Assembly: GCA_026388275.1 (NCBI GenBank)
Contig: JAPLKB010000012.1
Span: 50,069 to 114,068 of the forward strand
DNA length: 64,000 bases
Direction of reading: 5' to 3'
Source of the DNA: Pseudomonadota bacterium
GTDB taxonomy: Bacteria > Desulfobacterota > Syntrophorhabdia > Syntrophorhabdales > Syntrophorhabdaceae
Below the pieces are notes generated by a model. The model was not told the DNA's origin. It ran no database searches and worked only from the letters and a program-made list of their open reading frames with translations. A program made the translations under genes and the position numbers. Position 1 is the first letter of the stretch. Every line of letters begins with the position of its first letter. Positions 17,580 through 26,150 of the stretch are shown here, in pieces.

Positions 17580-17613
17580 CCAGGATGATCATCTCCGGTG
17601 ATGATCATCCTGG
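17580..17613. repeat. Perfect 13-bp inverted repeat
   Basis: CCAGGATGATCAT at 17580-17592 is the exact reverse complement of 17601-17613, around an 8-base loop. Confidence 0.9.
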
Positions 17614-17717
17614 CTATTGCATCGGAATATACAATTGGATTAATGGGTTTTGCATGAAAGGGCATGATTGTTTTCTCATTTTCTACTGTTCCAAGGATAA
17701 GGTAGAGTATTGTAATT

Positions 17718-17750
17718 TCTGTTTTGTTCTAACAGATAGAACAAAACAGA
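17718..17750. repeat. Perfect 13-bp inverted repeat
   Basis: TCTGTTTTGTTCT at 17718-17730 is the exact reverse complement of 17738-17750, around a 7-base loop. A short sequence just after it (about 17745-17785) resembles 23532-23573 at the 3' end of the pcm gene. Confidence 0.9.
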
Positions 17751-18201
17751 TAAACCCAAATATGTCATTGGCGATGGTGTCGGGTTGTCCTAAGCAAACC
17801 GTCGAGAGGCGAGGAAGCTCGGTCTTTTGCATAAGCAAAAGTTCCTAAGCCGAACGCGAGCGAATGAAGCCGCCGGAGCGTAGTGAGCGTGTTTGTGTGG
17901 ACAGCCTGACACCGATGCTCATCTTAATGGAAAATTTGGGATAATTCGTGTACCTGTGTAAAAAATCCTCTAAACTTTGTGAGAAATGATTCGATGCGCC
18001 AGGGGCAAAAATTGATTTCTCCACAACTGTTGCGGAGAAATTGTAAATCAAGAACAGGCAACGGTTTACAAAGATTTTAGGATATTTCAAATCTATTCTG
18101 ATTTGACCAGTTTCAGGAATAATTTTTGAATTCAAAGTGTTTTTTGTTTTTATGGTATCTGTACATAGAACAAGGCAGGACAAGGTTTTATGGAAAGTTT
18201 C

Positions 18202-18230
18202 AATTTCCGTGAAACTGTTTCACGGAAATT
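18202..18230. repeat. Perfect 13-bp inverted repeat
   Basis: The arm 18202-18214 (AATTTCCGTGAAA) pairs with 18218-18230 around a 3-base loop. No T-run follows, so it is not a standard terminator. Confidence 0.9.
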
Positions 18231-18586
18231 ATAGCGGCCTCAATATCGCTTAGAAAAAATCCTCTTGCATTTTCATTAACTTTACAGGCAATGGTTTAAT
18301 TTGCCGAAGGCAAAAAAATTGAAGAAATAAAACGGGGCAGCATCTCAGGGAATAATCAGCCAATCGAATTTCTTGGAAGGGAAAGATAGTTGTTTCAGCT
18401 ATTGACATCTCTTTAATTTTTCCAAAATTTTGCTTGAAAATTAAAACTAATTGGGAGACAATAAAAACACATACGCGGGGATTCAGCAAAGCAAGGATCA
18501 ATAAATTTATTATTTTTTCATGTGGATTGTATTATTTCATGTTTTAACATCCCGGAAGAATTCCTTATATCTCGGCTTATCCGGGG

Positions 18587-18610
18587 ATAGACAGAAATAT
18601 TTCTGTCTAT
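18587..18610. repeat. Perfect 24-bp palindrome
   Basis: ATAGACAGAAAT is followed directly by its exact reverse complement, with no spacer. It lies about 90 bp upstream of the promoter of the SeqA-N-like gene and might be an operator or a cruciform site. Confidence 0.85.
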
Positions 18611-18701
18611 CTAATTGTTATCGGAGAATGAACAGAGACATATGAAAAAGCTGTCAAATGAAATAAAATGAAGGACTGAGCGAATACGGCAAACTTTTTA
18701 C

Positions 18702-18730
18702 TTGACACACTACAAGTACTTTCGTATAAT
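18702..18730 (+). promoter_or_regulatory. Consensus sigma-70 promoter of the SeqA-N-like gene
   Basis: TTGACA (18702-18707) and TATAAT (18725-18730) are both perfect and 17 bp apart. The start codon lies 50 bp further on, after a good Shine-Dalgarno sequence. CTACT/AGTAG arms flank the transcription start and may be an operator. Confidence 0.85.
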
Positions 18731-18780
18731 ACTACTTATGAAGTGTTTAGTAGTTAAATCCGTCAGGTAAGGAGGGAAAA

Positions 18781-19239
18781 ATGGGATTCTACAAAATCGA
18801 TGTCGATGAAGAGGTATGGCAGTTCTTGAAGAAAAACGCAGAGCCATTTGAAGATACTCCGAACTCGGTCTTAAAGCGGCTACTCTTCGGTGGTACGGAA
18901 AGACGTGTTGAAAACACTCTCAAAACCCATACCACAAATGATTTTCCGGTATTTTCCTCCTCTGTCCCGGAGGCACTGGCTCAGACTCTTGAAGTTATTT
19001 ACGGGGTCAAGAAACTAGGATTATCGAGGAGGCAAGCTACGAATCTAGTAGCCAAGAAACGCGGAATAGCCCCCCAAACCGTTATCGATAAGTACTGCCG
19101 TCAACTTGATAAGCGGGCTTATGACGTAGACCTATTGCTTGAGTCGCAAAACCAAGAAGGCCTTCAGGCGGTACTTTTGGAAAGGTTCAGAAACAATAGG
19201 GATGTAATTCGAGACTTTTTTCAGAGTTTGGCGGCGTAA
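18781..19239 (+). CDS. Small DNA-binding-type protein with SeqA-N-like ribbon-helix-helix segment
   Basis: The first 35 residues (IDVDEEVWQFLKK ... DTPNSVLKRLLFG) resemble the N-terminal ribbon-helix-helix/oligomerisation domain of SeqA. The remaining 115 residues are helical and charged, with no family I can name. The ribosome binding site AAGGAGGG precedes the ATG by 5 bp. It is driven by a perfect promoter and followed by an attC-like hairpin, so it may be a mobile cassette gene. A regulatory role is suspected only. Confidence 0.6.
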   Translation: MGFYKIDVDEEVWQFLKKNAEPFEDTPNSVLKRLLFGGTERRVENTLKTHTTNDFPVFSSSVPEALAQTLEVIYGVKKLGLSRRQATNLVAKKRGIAPQTVIDKYCRQLDKRAYDVDLLLESQNQEGLQAVLLERFRNNRDVIRDFFQSLAA

Positions 19240-19260
19240 ATGTACACAAAATATAGACGA

Positions 19261-19324
19261 CCGATAACGAGTGGGTGCAGCCAATCGCCCATAGAGCGGG
19301 CTCTGGCTGACCCTCGTGTTCGGC
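19261..19324 (+). other. attC-like imperfect hairpin after the SeqA-N-like gene
   Basis: The left arm CCGATAACGAGTGGGTGCAGCC pairs with the right arm GGCTGACCCTCGTGTTCGG, leaving unpaired bases (TG and G) on one side only. One-sided extrahelical bases are typical of integron attC sites. It begins 21 bp after a stop codon. The outer boxes match the integron R-box consensus only at the invariant AAC/GTT. Confidence 0.4.
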
Positions 19325-19350
19325 TCTGAATAGGTACTACATCGGATAGC

Positions 19351-19379
19351 TTGACAATGTGTAGCCATTAGGCTACAAT
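19351..19379 (+). promoter_or_regulatory. Leaderless promoter with embedded operator for the HigB-like toxin
   Basis: TTGACA (19351-19356) and TACAAT (19374-19379) are 17 bp apart. The inverted repeat TGTAGCC-atta-GGCTACA (19360-19377) fills the spacer and -10, so a bound antitoxin would block RNA polymerase. Only 6 bp separate the -10 box from the toxin ATG, so the transcript should start at or next to the start codon. Confidence 0.75.
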
Positions 19380-19385
19380 TAAATT

Positions 19386-19676
19386 ATGATTGGTATTCGT
19401 AAAACCGAAGTTTTTAATAGCTGGCTTGATGGCTTGACTGACATCCGTGCACGTTCCCGTATATTGGTAAGGATTGAACGATTAGCAGAGGGGAATCCTG
19501 GTGATGTGGAGCCGGTGGGTGAAGGGGTTTCAGAATTGCGAGTCAACTATGGACCAGGCTATCGGGTTTATTACAAACAGCAAGGCTATTCTCTGATAAT
19601 CCTGTTGGCTGGTGGCAATAAACACACACAGCCCAAGGACATTAAAACAGCCTTGCGTTTGGCAAGAAAACTATAG
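19386..19676 (+). CDS. HigB/RelE-like toxin of a type II toxin-antitoxin system
   Basis: This 96-residue protein matches the phage-derived Gp49-like/HigB group: the basic core ARSRILVRIERLAEG, VSELRVNYGPGYRVYY and the C-terminal LLAGGNKHTQPKDIKTALRLA are diagnostic. These toxins cut mRNA on ribosomes. The toxin precedes the antitoxin, the usual HigBA order. There is no Shine-Dalgarno sequence; the promoter places transcription start at the ATG. An attC-like element lies on either side of the pair. Confidence 0.9.
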   Translation: MIGIRKTEVFNSWLDGLTDIRARSRILVRIERLAEGNPGDVEPVGEGVSELRVNYGPGYRVYYKQQGYSLIILLAGGNKHTQPKDIKTALRLARKL

Positions 19677-19685
19677 GAGTATACT

Positions 19686-19982
19686 ATGATAAAAACCATT
19701 ACTACGAAATATGACGTTTCTGAGCATCTTCGTACCCCAGAGGAGATGGCTGCTTATCTCGAAGCCTGCATCGAGGAAGCAAATGGTGACGCAGCATTCA
19801 TTACTAAAGCTATCGGTGACATCGCCCGTGCTAAGGGTATGTCTCAAGTCGCACGAGATGCCGGATTGTCTCGCGAAAGCCTTTATAAGGCGCTTTCTGG
19901 AGAAAGAAGCCCGGGTTTTGACACAATTCTTAAAGTGATAAGTGCACTCGGTTTAAGATTACACGCAGAAGCTGTTGCATAA
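19686..19982 (+). CDS. HigA-like antitoxin with helix-turn-helix
   Basis: The 98-residue protein has TRPE-type N-terminal sequence and a helix-turn-helix (AKGMSQVARDAGLSRESLYKALSGE) followed by GFDTILKVISALGLRL, typical of addiction-module antitoxins. It starts 10 bp after the toxin gene, behind the ribosome binding site AGGAG. It probably binds the inverted repeat in the upstream promoter. An attC-like hairpin begins 4 bp after its stop codon. Confidence 0.9.
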   Translation: MIKTITTKYDVSEHLRTPEEMAAYLEACIEEANGDAAFITKAIGDIARAKGMSQVARDAGLSRESLYKALSGERSPGFDTILKVISALGLRLHAEAVA

Positions 19983-19985
19983 ACC

Positions 19986-20039
19986 AGCCGAACCAAACGG
20001 TGCAGCGAACGTGGCGGTAAAACGGGCCACGTCGTTGAC
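19986..20039 (+). other. attC-like imperfect hairpin after the HigBA module
   Basis: GGTgCAGCGaACGTGGC pairs with GCCACGTCGTTGACC, leaving single extrahelical bases on one strand. This pattern and its place directly behind a stop codon resemble integron attC sites. The R-box match is partial. Confidence 0.45.
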
Positions 20040-20057
20040 CTCTGTATTATCATAAAA

Positions 20058-20924
20058 CTAATAGTATTCTCTTAGTGTTTTTTCCAGTTTAACCTTTATC
20101 TCTTCAGGAATTACAGGCTGGTCTTTGAGAGACTGGTCTTTAATGACCGGCATCCTCTCTTCCATAGAAAGCCGATTGTTCCGATAGATGACGCCGATGG
20201 GAATATGGTCTCCCCATTCGAGAGATTTTCTGAAGGCCTCTATTCTGTCCTCAGGATTATATGTTGATTCAAGCTGGTACACTCTTTGCTGATACCACTG
20301 GTAGGTATTTACTTTATTGAATGTAACACAGGGCTGCAATATATCTACAAGAGAAAACCCTTTATGAGTTAAAGCCTCTTTAATCAACCCTTTAAGATGT
20401 TCCTGCGCGCCGACATATCCCCGGCCAACGAAGGAACAGTCGATGGCTATTGCAAGGGACATAGGATTTAATTGTTCCGAAAGCACACCGAAAGGTTGGT
20501 TCTTTGTCACCGTGCCTTCTGTGCTCGTAGGAGAAGCCTGACCTTTTGTCAGCCCGTAAATCTGGTTATCGTGGACAAAGAGCTTAACTCCTATATTTCT
20601 CCGTATAGCATGGACAAGGTGATTGCCGCCTTCGCCGTAGCAGTCTCCGTCTCCTCCCTCTGCGACAACAAGCATTTCGTGACTGGCAAGCTTAACTCCG
20701 GTTGCTACAGGAAGAGCCCTGCCGTGTAAGCCATTAAAGGTGTTGCATTTCAAATAATGGGGGAATTTTCCTGCCTGACCGATACCGGATACAATTACGA
20801 ATTGATGAGGCTCTATGCCAAGCTCCGTATAAACTTCTTTGAAGACCTTCAGAATGCTGAAATTGCCGCATCCCGGACACCATGCGGGAATCCGGCCTGT
20901 ATTATAATCTTCCAATATAGCCAT
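20058..20924 (-). CDS. korB: 2-oxoacid:ferredoxin oxidoreductase, beta subunit
   Basis: The protein has the cysteine motif WCPGCGN near its N-terminus and the thiamine-diphosphate motif GDGDCYGEGGNH ending in HDNQIYG, both diagnostic of the beta subunit. The ATG at 20924 follows a GGGAG ribosome binding site and overlaps the alpha gene by 23 bp. With the alpha subunit it oxidises a 2-oxoacid, probably 2-oxoglutarate, to acyl-CoA and reduces ferredoxin, or works in reverse for CO2 fixation. Substrate choice is by family resemblance. Confidence 0.9.
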   Translation of the reverse strand: MAILEDYNTGRIPAWCPGCGNFSILKVFKEVYTELGIEPHQFVIVSGIGQAGKFPHYLKCNTFNGLHGRALPVATGVKLASHEMLVVAEGGDGDCYGEGGNHLVHAIRRNIGVKLFVHDNQIYGLTKGQASPTSTEGTVTKNQPFGVLSEQLNPMSLAIAIDCSFVGRGYVGAQEHLKGLIKEALTHKGFSLVDILQPCVTFNKVNTYQWYQQRVYQLESTYNPEDRIEAFRKSLEWGDHIPIGVIYRNNRLSMEERMPVIKDQSLKDQPVIPEEIKVKLEKTLREYY

Positions 20925-22665
20925 CCAGCTCTCCCATAAGCTCTTCCGCAAGGAAAGGTCTTCCGTCAAACCTGTTAATTATTGCATTGAAGACATAGCC
21001 GGTCTCGGATTTCACAAGACGGGCAAACTGACCGGTAGCGTTATTCTCAACACATACAGCAAACCTTGCATTCATTAATACATCAAGCCAGGTATCAGTT
21101 TCCGGAAAAGGAAAAACCTCGCTGAAATGGAGCATGGCAATACTCTTGTTTTTTGAGAGTATATCAACGGCATCTTTCATGACTCCATAGGTTGAACCCC
21201 ATCCCGTAATGATGATTTCCGGATTTTCACTGCCGTAAAAAGAAGGAGGGTTTATATCCCTTCTTAAATAAACCAGTTTCTGAAAAAGCCGCTTTATAAC
21301 CATTTGTATTCTTGTTTCACCATCCTCGATAAGATGGCCTTCCTCGTCGTGTTCATCACTGTCAGTGACAACAACATGTTTTGCCTCGCCGGGCACGCCA
21401 AAGGGCGACACGCCGTTTTCAGTTATAACATGCCGTTTATATTCGGAAAGAGACGCAAAAGCATCGCCTCTTAGCCTGTAATCATTATATATCAGCCTGT
21501 CGAGATCAAGATTAGAATATGTCCACTGTGCATCCGACAGGTACTGATCAGTCAAGATAAATACCGGTATCTGGTATTTCTGGGAAATTTCAAAAGCCCT
21601 GTTCGTCAAGTAAAATGCCTGTTCAGGCGTACCGGGCGCAAAGATGACCCTTGGGAATTCACCATGACCCGAATAAAGGGCAAAGAGCAAATCAGCCTGT
21701 TCTGTTCTTGTAGGCAGTCCTGTTGCCGGCGCCGGTCTTTGAGCAAGGGCAATTACAATAGGTGTTTCTGTCATGGCAGCAAGGGAGAGCCCTTCTACCA
21801 TAAGGGCAAAACCGCCGCCGGAGGAGCCGGTCATAGATCTGACTCCGGCGTAGGATGCACCGAGAGCCATGTTGATTGCCGAAATCTCATCCTCTGCCTG
21901 CTCAACTATTATTCCGTATTCCATTGCTTTGCCTGCAACATATGTCATAATGCCTGTTGACGGCGTCATGGGATAACCCGAGTAAAATTTTAATCCCGAG
22001 GCAATAGCTCCCAGGCCGACAGCCTCATTTACCCCGATAAGCATCTTTTTCGATGCAGGCGGGGCTATTGAAAAATCGCAACTCATACAATTCGTATTAG
22101 CATAACCCATACCTGCAAGGGCGGCCTTTTCATTAGTTTTGATGACCTCTTCACTTTTTTTACTGAGGGTTTCTTTCAGTACTTCGCTAAAAATATCTAT
22201 ATTCATTCCAAGCATGCCAAGCACTGCACCGGTTGCAACGGTATTTGCCATAATCCTGTCGCCGCCGACATCAAGGGCGATACCTGCAAAGGGGACATCC
22301 AGAAAATTAGGTCTCTCATATTTTTCTTTTAGGGATGCAGAATCATATATAATCATAACCTTTTCGGAAAGTTCTCTTTCATGGAGGATAACACTCTCTT
22401 TATCAAGGGCTACAACAATGTCTATCTTTGTCCGGGAAGCGGTTATCGGTACGTCTGAGAGCCTTATCTGGTAGAAATTGTGCCCGCCTCTGACCCGTGA
22501 TTCATAATCCTGGTGGGTAAATACATGGTACCCGGAGCGTGAAAAAACCTTTGACAGGGTATCGCCGATTGTCTGAATGCCCTGGCCTGCCTCACCGCCG
22601 ATCTTAATAGAATAATCCAGAAATGCCTCCTGTATTCCATTATACAATCTGCAAAAAAGAAACAT
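20902..22665 (-). CDS. korA: 2-oxoacid:ferredoxin oxidoreductase, fused gamma-alpha subunit
   Basis: Residues about 17-190 form the gamma domain (IKIGGEAGQGIQTIGD, QDYESRVRGG) and the rest the alpha domain (YPMTPSTGIM, AEDEISAINMALGASYAG, TGSSGGGF). The fusion is common in KorA. The start is uncertain. The first in-frame ATG (22665) has no ribosome binding site, whereas a perfect AGGAGG (22626-22631) sits 5 bp before a CTG codon (22620) exactly where the conserved gamma domain begins. Translation from CTG would be unusual but fits better. Confidence 0.9.
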   Translation of the reverse strand: MFLFCRLYNGIQEAFLDYSIKIGGEAGQGIQTIGDTLSKVFSRSGYHVFTHQDYESRVRGGHNFYQIRLSDVPITASRTKIDIVVALDKESVILHERELSEKVMIIYDSASLKEKYERPNFLDVPFAGIALDVGGDRIMANTVATGAVLGMLGMNIDIFSEVLKETLSKKSEEVIKTNEKAALAGMGYANTNCMSCDFSIAPPASKKMLIGVNEAVGLGAIASGLKFYSGYPMTPSTGIMTYVAGKAMEYGIIVEQAEDEISAINMALGASYAGVRSMTGSSGGGFALMVEGLSLAAMTETPIVIALAQRPAPATGLPTRTEQADLLFALYSGHGEFPRVIFAPGTPEQAFYLTNRAFEISQKYQIPVFILTDQYLSDAQWTYSNLDLDRLIYNDYRLRGDAFASLSEYKRHVITENGVSPFGVPGEAKHVVVTDSDEHDEEGHLIEDGETRIQMVIKRLFQKLVYLRRDINPPSFYGSENPEIIITGWGSTYGVMKDAVDILSKNKSIAMLHFSEVFPFPETDTWLDVLMNARFAVCVENNATGQFARLVKSETGYVFNAIINRFDGRPFLAEELMGELDGYIGRL

Positions 22666-22783
22666 CAAGGTTAATGTTTAACCGGGAAACTTCCTGAAAA
22701 AAATATTGCGAGATGACCAGCAAAAAACAAGAAATGGAGATGCAAAAAATTGTCATTACAGATTATGTAATAGAGAGCTGATC

Positions 22784-22812
22784 TTTTCAGATTTTGCAGC
22801 TTGTGATACAAT
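22784..22812 (+). promoter_or_regulatory. Probable promoter with a near-zero leader for the exported PCM gene
   Basis: TTTTCA (22784-22789) and TACAAT (22807-22812) are 17 bp apart. The start codon follows after 9 bp and no Shine-Dalgarno sequence is present, so the leader would be only about three bases. Confidence 0.45.
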
Positions 22813-22821
22813 ACTTTTAAT

Positions 22822-23541
22822 ATGATAATAAGATACTTTAATGCACTGCTGACAATAATTCTTATATTAACGGTCATAACTTTACCATCTGCCTCTTGCG
22901 ATGTCTTTGAGAAAAAACGGCAGGAAATGGTTGAAAAAGATATTAAAACAAGGGGCATAAAGGACAGAAAGGTATTAGATGCCATGTCTAAAGTCGAGAG
23001 GCACCTTTTTGTAGATCCATCCCGGGCAGGCCAGGCTTACAATGACCATCCCCTGCCCATAGGCGAAGGACAGACCATATCCCAGCCCTATGTAGTGGCG
23101 CTTATGACGGCTGCTGTGGCTCTCAAGGGCAATGAGAGAGTACTTGAGATCGGGACAGGCTCAGGTTATCAAGCTGCCATACTCGGTGAGATCGTGAAAG
23201 AAGTTTTTACTATAGAAATCAAGAAAGGGTTATACGAAAAGGTGGTAGAGAAGTTCAGACAGTTGGGCTATCGTAATATCCGGACTAAATTGGGTGACGG
23301 TTATTATGGGTGGGAGGATTATGCGCCTTTCGATGTTATTATGGTTACAGCTTCGGCAAATCATATACCTCCTCCGCTTCTTGCCCAACTGAAAGAAGGC
23401 GGGAGACTCATCATACCCCTGGGCAGTACGGTTTTTTACCAGAATCTGACACTTGTCAGAAAAGAAAAGGGTAAACACACGATAAATGAACTGGGCGGCG
23501 TAGCCTTTGTCCCTATGACCGGAGAAGTGCAGAAAAGATAA
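22822..23541 (+). CDS. pcm: Protein-L-isoaspartate O-methyltransferase with signal peptide
   Basis: After a hydrophobic N-terminus of about 26 residues, the protein has the PCM hallmarks [21 protein letters not shown] and the SAM-binding [13 protein letters not shown]. It methylates damaged aspartate residues so that they can be repaired. Most PCMs are cytosolic; the leader ([19 protein letters not shown]) predicts export to the periplasm. The cysteine does not sit in a standard lipobox. It is transcribed divergently from korA. Confidence 0.88.
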   Translation: MIIRYFNALLTIILILTVITLPSASCDVFEKKRQEMVEKDIKTRGIKDRKVLDAMSKVERHLFVDPSRAGQAYNDHPLPIGEGQTISQPYVVALMTAAVALKGNERVLEIGTGSGYQAAILGEIVKEVFTIEIKKGLYEKVVEKFRQLGYRNIRTKLGDGYYGWEDYAPFDVIMVTASANHIPPPLLAQLKEGGRLIIPLGSTVFYQNLTLVRKEKGKHTINELGGVAFVPMTGEVQKR

Positions 23542-23574
23542 ACCCGGATATTTCATTGGCAACAGTATCGGATA

Positions 23575-25959
23575 TTAGCGAATCCATTTGCGGAATGTTG
23601 CCATACAGTTTTCAGGAACAATAAAAAACAGGGCCAGGCAGTATAGAATAGCCGGCATAATAATCAGGGCTCTCAATCCGTATTCTACGGCAATGAGCGA
23701 GGCTAAAGGCGGTGCTACAATTGATGCGGCACCGTTTACGGCATAGGCCAGCGGTATGGTCTTGTAGTCCGGACAAAACAACCTGATACCGGCGGGAAAA
23801 AAGAAACCCATCGTAACACCTGCAGGAATAATCAGTGTAAAACCTGCAGTAGTTTTCAGTAAAAAATCCAAAGAGCATAAATATGTCACGAGCAGCAAAG
23901 GGGTAAACGCCATTGCAAATGTCAGTCTTTCAGCAGGTATGCGGCCGCTGAGCAGACTCCCGCAGCCTGCGCTTATAAGAAGGGTTATAAGGACAACCGA
24001 GAATGCACTTACAGGTGAACCGAAAGGGAGTATCAGCTTATGGATAAAAAAAACTTCAACAAACATGAAAGAAAAACCAATACAGGCAAAATAACATAAA
24101 GCTGATTTCTTTGCCGATGGCCGGTTCTCAGGCGTCGGATGTGAAAATAGACACCATAAAGCAACCCATACAAAGATCAGGATGACAACGATTACAAGAA
24201 AGATCAGAACAAAGGGTAGCACCATGCCTTCATGAAGGAAATATGCCCATTTCTTTCCCGTGATTCCATAAATTTCCTTTATTTTAGTGAGTTTTAAGAA
24301 ATAGTGGAAAAAAGGTCTGTCGTCGGTGGTTGCCCTTATATCAAAGGGATAACTATCGATAAATGCTGAATTATTTGTCTTTTCCATCAGGGGATAAAAA
24401 AGACGTTTATAATCGAGCCCTGATATATATTTCCCGGCTGTTTCTAAAAAAGGAAAAACCTTCTCGAACTCCCTTTCTGTCAGGAAAGACTGGGCCATCT
24501 CCAATTCTTTTTCTGTGAAGGGGGCTTTTTTCACAAGAAAGTTTATCGTATCCCAGGTTCTGTATATGAGCAGATGCCTGTCAATACTTTCAATGCCCTG
24601 CGAATTAAGCGCGAAAATAATATTGTTCAATATCCTCAATTCGTAACGTGGAGGAGGCAGAATGAAGATCTGAATAAAAAGAAAACCCTTCTTGCTAAGG
24701 CATGACAGGTAGAGCCCCAATGCATCTGCGGTCATATCATAGTCTTCCTGCAAACCGAATGTACCTGACAGAGAAAAGCCTGTTTTTGATATGAAAACTA
24801 CATCGGGTTGTTTTTCCATATGCTTTATCAGCATTCTCCCTGAAGAATTGTATAATGATTTTCGATAAAGACTATCCTTGTCGTAACAACCGGACAGAAA
24901 CTTCAAAATGGAAAGATCTTTTTCTGCCTTATAGACATTTTTAGCGCCGAAATAATAAGGCATAAATACATCCGGACTGTTTTTGAACCCGACAACGAGA
25001 ACATTCTCCGGCTGTACAAGGAGATCGGGCAGGGCGGATGGCAGAAAAGGCAAATAGCAGTAATCGGAAATAATCTTTGTTTTAAGCATGACTCCTGCCG
25101 TATCTCCGTCAAGCGCCATGCCAAGACCCTGAGGGATCGGTTTTGTCCATGCGAGAGACAACCCGGGCGCCTGCTTCATTCTTGGATTTTCAAATATATC
25201 GAGCCTCGAATGGGAAGTATGGATTGTTTGCATATGTCTTGATCCGTCTTCTTTAAGTGCCTGCATCAATCCTTTATATGGCGAGATATCTACGATGAAT
25301 AAACCCAGTAAGATAGGAATATTCAAAACCAGTATGATGATGATGCATAAAGTCTTTAAAATTCCGGCGGTTTTTGAAAAACAAATACATAGTGCCGGAA
25401 TTATTGAACATGCAACAACAATAAATTCGATCTCCGTATTGTTCATAAGGAATACTACCAGTGCAACCCCGCATGATGCTCCTATGAGGTCTGAAGCGTA
25501 TATCCGGCCAGTCAATGGTGGATGTTTCTGCAAGGATGTGGAAAGTATGACGCCGTAGAGGAAAAAGGGTATTGAAAAGAGCGCGATAAAAGAAAAGAGG
25601 TAAAGTATCTGTATATTCTCCCACAGCATTCTGTAAGGGTCCAAGGGTATGAGGGTTGAAATGATAAAAATCACCGGGTAGGAAAGGGAGAGAGAAAAGA
25701 TAAGAACATTCAAAGATTCAGAGGCTGCGTATTTAAAAAAATCAATATTGCCGAATTTTTTGGCCTTTAAATCTCCAATCTCTTTATCTTTTTTCAGGTA
25801 TGTGTAAATTCCTCCGATGACAAGTCCAATCATGGAAACACTGATGATAAGCGACGCATAGTGGTAGGAAAGTCTTATTGAAAATATCCGGATAAGGACA
25901 ATTTCAAATGCAAGGATGGAAAGAGAAGAGAAAAAAACTATCTTATAGGGCGGTTTCAT
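23575..25959 (-). CDS. Large polytopic membrane protein of the spermidine-synthase-like family
   Basis: The 794-residue protein has about six hydrophobic helices in residues 1-215, a soluble Rossmann-like middle (residues about 320-470) and about seven helices near the C-terminus (560-790). The middle resembles the SAM-binding fold of spermidine synthases (ENVLVVGF, DVFMPYYFGAKNVYKAE). However, the glycine-rich loop is degraded to GFKNSPD, so catalysis is doubtful. The family is common in Desulfobacterota and of unknown function. A transporter or sensor of a related metabolite is possible. Confidence 0.65.
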   Translation of the reverse strand: MKPPYKIVFFSSLSILAFEIVLIRIFSIRLSYHYASLIISVSMIGLVIGGIYTYLKKDKEIGDLKAKKFGNIDFFKYAASESLNVLIFSLSLSYPVIFIISTLIPLDPYRMLWENIQILYLFSFIALFSIPFFLYGVILSTSLQKHPPLTGRIYASDLIGASCGVALVVFLMNNTEIEFIVVACSIIPALCICFSKTAGILKTLCIIIILVLNIPILLGLFIVDISPYKGLMQALKEDGSRHMQTIHTSHSRLDIFENPRMKQAPGLSLAWTKPIPQGLGMALDGDTAGVMLKTKIISDYCYLPFLPSALPDLLVQPENVLVVGFKNSPDVFMPYYFGAKNVYKAEKDLSILKFLSGCYDKDSLYRKSLYNSSGRMLIKHMEKQPDVVFISKTGFSLSGTFGLQEDYDMTADALGLYLSCLSKKGFLFIQIFILPPPRYELRILNNIIFALNSQGIESIDRHLLIYRTWDTINFLVKKAPFTEKELEMAQSFLTEREFEKVFPFLETAGKYISGLDYKRLFYPLMEKTNNSAFIDSYPFDIRATTDDRPFFHYFLKLTKIKEIYGITGKKWAYFLHEGMVLPFVLIFLVIVVILIFVWVALWCLFSHPTPENRPSAKKSALCYFACIGFSFMFVEVFFIHKLILPFGSPVSAFSVVLITLLISAGCGSLLSGRIPAERLTFAMAFTPLLLVTYLCSLDFLLKTTAGFTLIIPAGVTMGFFFPAGIRLFCPDYKTIPLAYAVNGAASIVAPPLASLIAVEYGLRALIIMPAILYCLALFFIVPENCMATFRKWIR

Positions 25960-26150
25960 AATATGCCTACAGGCATTCCATTAAGGGCGGGAATACCATC
26001 CTCTTGCTAAAGGATGTTAGCAGAGCAGTTTTTTTCTGTCAACAGGATGGGGGAAAAATGTTGTCATTTACTCTGTGTAATGGCATATTGATAGATAAGC
26101 GATATAAAATATTGCATTTAAAATATCCAAAATAAAAAAAGGGGGAATAC

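Larger units (their letters stand above)
17397..18701. other. 1.3 kb non-coding region rich in perfect inverted repeats
   Basis: No convincing gene is seen; minus-strand frames at 17845-18183 and 18250-18501 lack family signals and ribosome binding sites. The region instead holds several perfect or near-perfect inverted repeats listed separately, plus CTTTTGCataaGCAAAAG at 17824-17841 and TTTGCCgaaGGCAAA at 18300-18314. Short sequences recur inside it (ACAGGCAAyGGTTTA near 18048 and 18283; AAAAAATCCTCT near 17961 and 18255), suggesting an old internal duplication. Confidence 0.55.

Noticed and set aside
17845..18501. Two minus-strand ORFs (17845-18183 and 18250-18501) as genes
   Set aside because: No ribosome binding sites, no recognisable domains, composition like translated non-coding DNA, and they run through inverted repeats.
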